Positions 63,061 through 64,000 of a stretch of 64,000 bases of DNA are shown here, one piece after another. The first letter of the stretch is position 1. The number at the start of each line of letters is the position of its first letter. Origin of the DNA: Candidatus Eisenbacteria bacterium (GTDB lineage Bacteria; Eisenbacteria; RBG-16-71-46; JACRLI01); contig JACRLI010000014.1 of NCBI GenBank assembly GCA_016235265.1, forward strand, positions 46,533 through 110,532. The letters run 5' to 3'. Under the pieces are notes generated by a model. The model saw nothing but the letters and a program-made list of their open reading frames with translations, was not told the DNA's origin and did not search any database. Position numbers and translations under genes: made by a program.

Positions 63061-63810
63061 TTATAGATTCACGCTCAAGCCGAAACCCCCGGAGAGGTCC
63101 CGCGCATGGAGCCACACCAGCCGCCCCGTGATGCCCAGGGGCCCGCGTGCCTTAAGCCCCAAGTTCCACTTCTCCGAATCGTACTCCGCGCCGCACGCGA
63201 TCCGGTCCAGGGCCCACACGTCCACCGCGCCGAACGCTCCGTCCAGCGTGACATTCGTGCGCTTGCCGAACACCGGGCCCGCGTAGCCCGCATCGGCCCG
63301 GAACCGCAGCGGTCCCAGCGGGATGCCGCGGCCCACGACCACGTAGGCGGTGTGAAAGCGACGCGTGCCCTCCAGGTCCTCGATCCCCACCGTGACATCC
63401 GGCATGGATCGCGAAGCCCGAAGCAGTTGCACCTTCACGCTGACCATCCGGTCGGAGTCGGTCAGGCGCGAGGCTGAATCCACATCCGAGAACGCGATGA
63501 ACCCCGGCAGCGCCGTGACCCGGAGGCCGATTTCGACGCGCGAGAGGAACCCGAGGGTGGCGAAGTATACATCGTTACGATACTCGCCCCGCCGGTCGTA
63601 GGCCCACCGCTTTGGAACAGAATTATAGCCGAATTCGAGCTTTCCGTCCCCCAAAAGTTCTGCGCCCGGCACATTCCAATGGCCCGAAAGCCCGCTCATC
63701 GAGGCCTGGCTGGCGGCCCGGTCCGGCGTGCCGGCCATGCCGAGGGCCAGCGCTCCGGCGAGGGCCAGCAGGGCCATGGCGGGCCGGGGGGCCCGGGCGG
63801 TGGATTTCAC
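63061..63810 (-). CDS. YjbH-like outer-membrane/exopolysaccharide protein
   Basis: 249 residues from GTG 63810, chosen for GGAGG upstream. The start of the mature part, LSGHWNVPGAELLGDGKLEFGYN, is like the YjbH/DUF940 opening, and the C-terminus alternates short strands (RLVWLHARDLSGGFGLSVNL), as in beta barrels. YjbH proteins act in secretion of exopolysaccharide with lipoprotein and outer-membrane partners. Its GTG overlaps the stop of the preceding gene (GTGA). About one third of usual YjbH length. Confidence 0.6.
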   Translation of the reverse strand: MKSTARAPRPAMALLALAGALALGMAGTPDRAASQASMSGLSGHWNVPGAELLGDGKLEFGYNSVPKRWAYDRRGEYRNDVYFATLGFLSRVEIGLRVTALPGFIAFSDVDSASRLTDSDRMVSVKVQLLRASRSMPDVTVGIEDLEGTRRFHTAYVVVGRGIPLGPLRFRADAGYAGPVFGKRTNVTLDGAFGAVDVWALDRIACGAEYDSEKWNLGLKARGPLGITGRLVWLHARDLSGGFGLSVNL

Positions 63811-64000
63811 GGCTCGAGCCCTCCCTGTCCCTGCCAAACGTGGAGATAACCGGCAATCCAGGAGTCCCATTGGGCTCGGATGGAGCTGGGCCAGAGATCA
63901 TCCAGCAACGCCGCGCGCAGCCTGGAATTCACCGGCTGGGCTTCGAAGGGGGCCTCTTCGGTGCGGTATTCGGCCGGGAACGCGGGCGGGGCGTCCAGAC
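63807..64000 (-). CDS. partial hypothetical protein of the exopolysaccharide locus
   Basis: Only the last 63 residues are visible; the start is beyond position 64000. The end region (about ALLDDLWPSSIRAQWDSWIAG) is amphipathic and rich in tryptophan. No family is recognised from so little. Its stop overlaps the GTG of the YjbH-like gene (GTGA), so the two are one transcription unit. Confidence 0.5.
   Translation of the reverse strand, partial: LDAPPAFPAEYRTEEAPFEAQPVNSRLRAALLDDLWPSSIRAQWDSWIAGYLHVWQGQGGLEP

Overview
The window is a GC-rich (visibly about 70%), gene-dense bacterial chromosome segment with about 50 protein genes. I see no rRNA, tRNA, CRISPR array, transposase or integrase. Lineage hints are an M1 peptidase ending in a FlgD/type-IX-like tail, a GreA factor behind a roughly 740-residue N-terminal extension, a fused alpha/beta 2-oxoacid dehydrogenase E1, ThyX instead of ThyA, and many lipoproteins. 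Together these suggest an uncultured member of the FCB or neighbouring phyla (for example Candidatus Eisenbacteria). That placement is inference.

Layout. 1-4712, minus strand: a partial SRPBCC protein, a small STAS-like protein behind a good sigma-54 promoter with an upstream 32-bp palindrome, and a five-GAF sigma-54 activator. 4759-11026, minus: a TolC/HlyD/RND efflux operon with a PII-like gene and a DUF2892 membrane gene; the four efflux and PII-like genes are linked by 4-base stop/start overlaps. 11130-13830, plus: an ECF sigma factor fused to an anti-sigma-type zinc finger, then an ABC ATPase that has lost key residues, then its permease. 13931-17780: a deoxyhypusine synthase-like enzyme, then a visibly lower-GC patch with an esterase, a RibD/DHFR-type reductase and a DinB protein. 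17990-19716: phosphofructokinase and MscL with a zinc ribbon. 19970-22292: kynureninase, a LOG-family protein and kynurenine formamidase in overlapping order, followed by a large membrane protein. 24384-26976: a MoxR-like ATPase and a VWA protein. 26990-29036: a beta-propeller lipoprotein and an outer-membrane-like protein.

29180-38646: pyroglutamyl peptidase, ThyX, NAD synthetase, a cold-shock protein with a structured leader, an M1 aminopeptidase, a cytochrome c and an OPT transporter. 38782-45859: the GreA fusion, a methyltransferase, threonine aldolase, an SDR, a second ECF sigma operon and a response regulator. 45970-50575: split E1 alpha/beta, a POT peptide transporter and a GNAT-like protein. 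50712-55918: a DsrC/DsrM-like/DsrK-like/cysteine desulfurase/cysteine synthase/lipoprotein cluster. 56073-61528: a lipoprotein, fused E1, RibA and a flavin reductase. 61617-64000, minus: a nucleotide-sugar epimerase, a small lipoprotein, a YjbH-like protein and a partial gene, probably an exopolysaccharide locus.

How it fits together. Peptide uptake (OPT, POT), peptidases (M1, Pcp) and amino-acid catabolism (kynurenine, threonine, branched-chain or pyruvate E1) suggest an organism that uses peptides and amino acids. The most unusual segments are the DsrC-DsrMK-cysteine cluster, which has no sulfite reductase in the window; the complete sigma-54 circuit at the left end; the sigma/anti-sigma fusion next to a degenerate ABC ATPase; and a set of genes with a -10 box exactly six bases before the ATG, which predicts leaderless mRNAs.
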